Shown here in pieces: positions 63,926-64,000 of a stretch of 64,000 bases of DNA. The notes beneath the pieces were generated by a model. That model was not told the DNA's origin and did not search any database. It worked only from the letters and a program-made list of their open reading frames with translations. The DNA is taken from the NCBI RefSeq assembly GCF_033807715.1, contig NC_084610.1:4893769-4957768 (forward strand). Direction: 5' to 3'. The position numbers and the translations under genes are program-made. How positions within the stretch are numbered: position 1 is the stretch's first letter; every line of letters begins with the position of its first letter. The stretch is from Cololabis saira (lineage: Eukaryota; Chordata; Actinopteri; Beloniformes; Belonidae).

Positions 63926-64000
63926 CTGAGATCGAACTTCGGACGACAGAAGGACAGTTTTTAATCCAACACCAGTGTCAAAGCTCTGGGTTTTTGTTTT

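Noticed and set aside
1..64000. A second host gene or a bacterial or phage-type defence system
   Set aside because: All conserved coding outside transposons belongs to unc80; the remaining frames are transposon ORFs, repeats or short random frames.

Overview
This is nuclear DNA of a ray-finned fish, probably a spiny-rayed teleost. It holds most of one gene, unc80, read on the minus strand from right to left. unc80 encodes the large cytosolic scaffold of the NALCN sodium-leak channel complex. I place 48 coding exons between 63925 and 1. All 47 introns are GT-AG, and the exons join into one open frame of 7341 nt (2447 codons). The gene continues past both window edges: the start codon and early exons lie beyond 64000, and the last exons lie beyond position 1. 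I estimate that roughly three quarters of an approximately 3250-residue protein is present. No other host gene is supported.

From right to left, 63925-57105 encodes the window's first 339 residues, including a glycine-rich linker and a 15-nt microexon. 51835-46990 encodes a Ser/Arg-rich and basic linker region. 42684-35475 encodes helical-repeat-like sequence and a basic, Ser-rich linker. 33463-28526 carries a Cys/His-rich cluster and conserved helical segments. 25780-8462 and 4156-1 encode the very conserved C-terminal part.

The introns are packed with transposable elements. They include: five copies of a hAT-like element (TIR CAGGGGTCGGCAACC) whose interior is a 20-bp minisatellite; at least seven other elements with 8-bp target duplications; TA-flanked fold-back elements; a piggyBac-like TTAA-flanked element filled with a polypyrimidine tract; Harbinger-like elements; an L1 relic; a Tc1 relic; an L2/CR1-type LINE with an intact 785-codon reverse-transcriptase frame; and a nearly complete LINE nested inside a palindromic element nested inside another transposon.

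The most interesting signals are where mobile or simple repeats meet the splicing signals of unc80. One element sits exactly at a 5' splice site, and its 8-bp target duplication is itself the splice-donor sequence. Another ends 10 nt downstream of an exon. A third starts 12 nt upstream of an acceptor. A long (TG)n tract forms the 3' splice site of another exon. A 15-nt phase-1 microexon looks like a neural cassette exon. I see no new enzymatic or defence system here.
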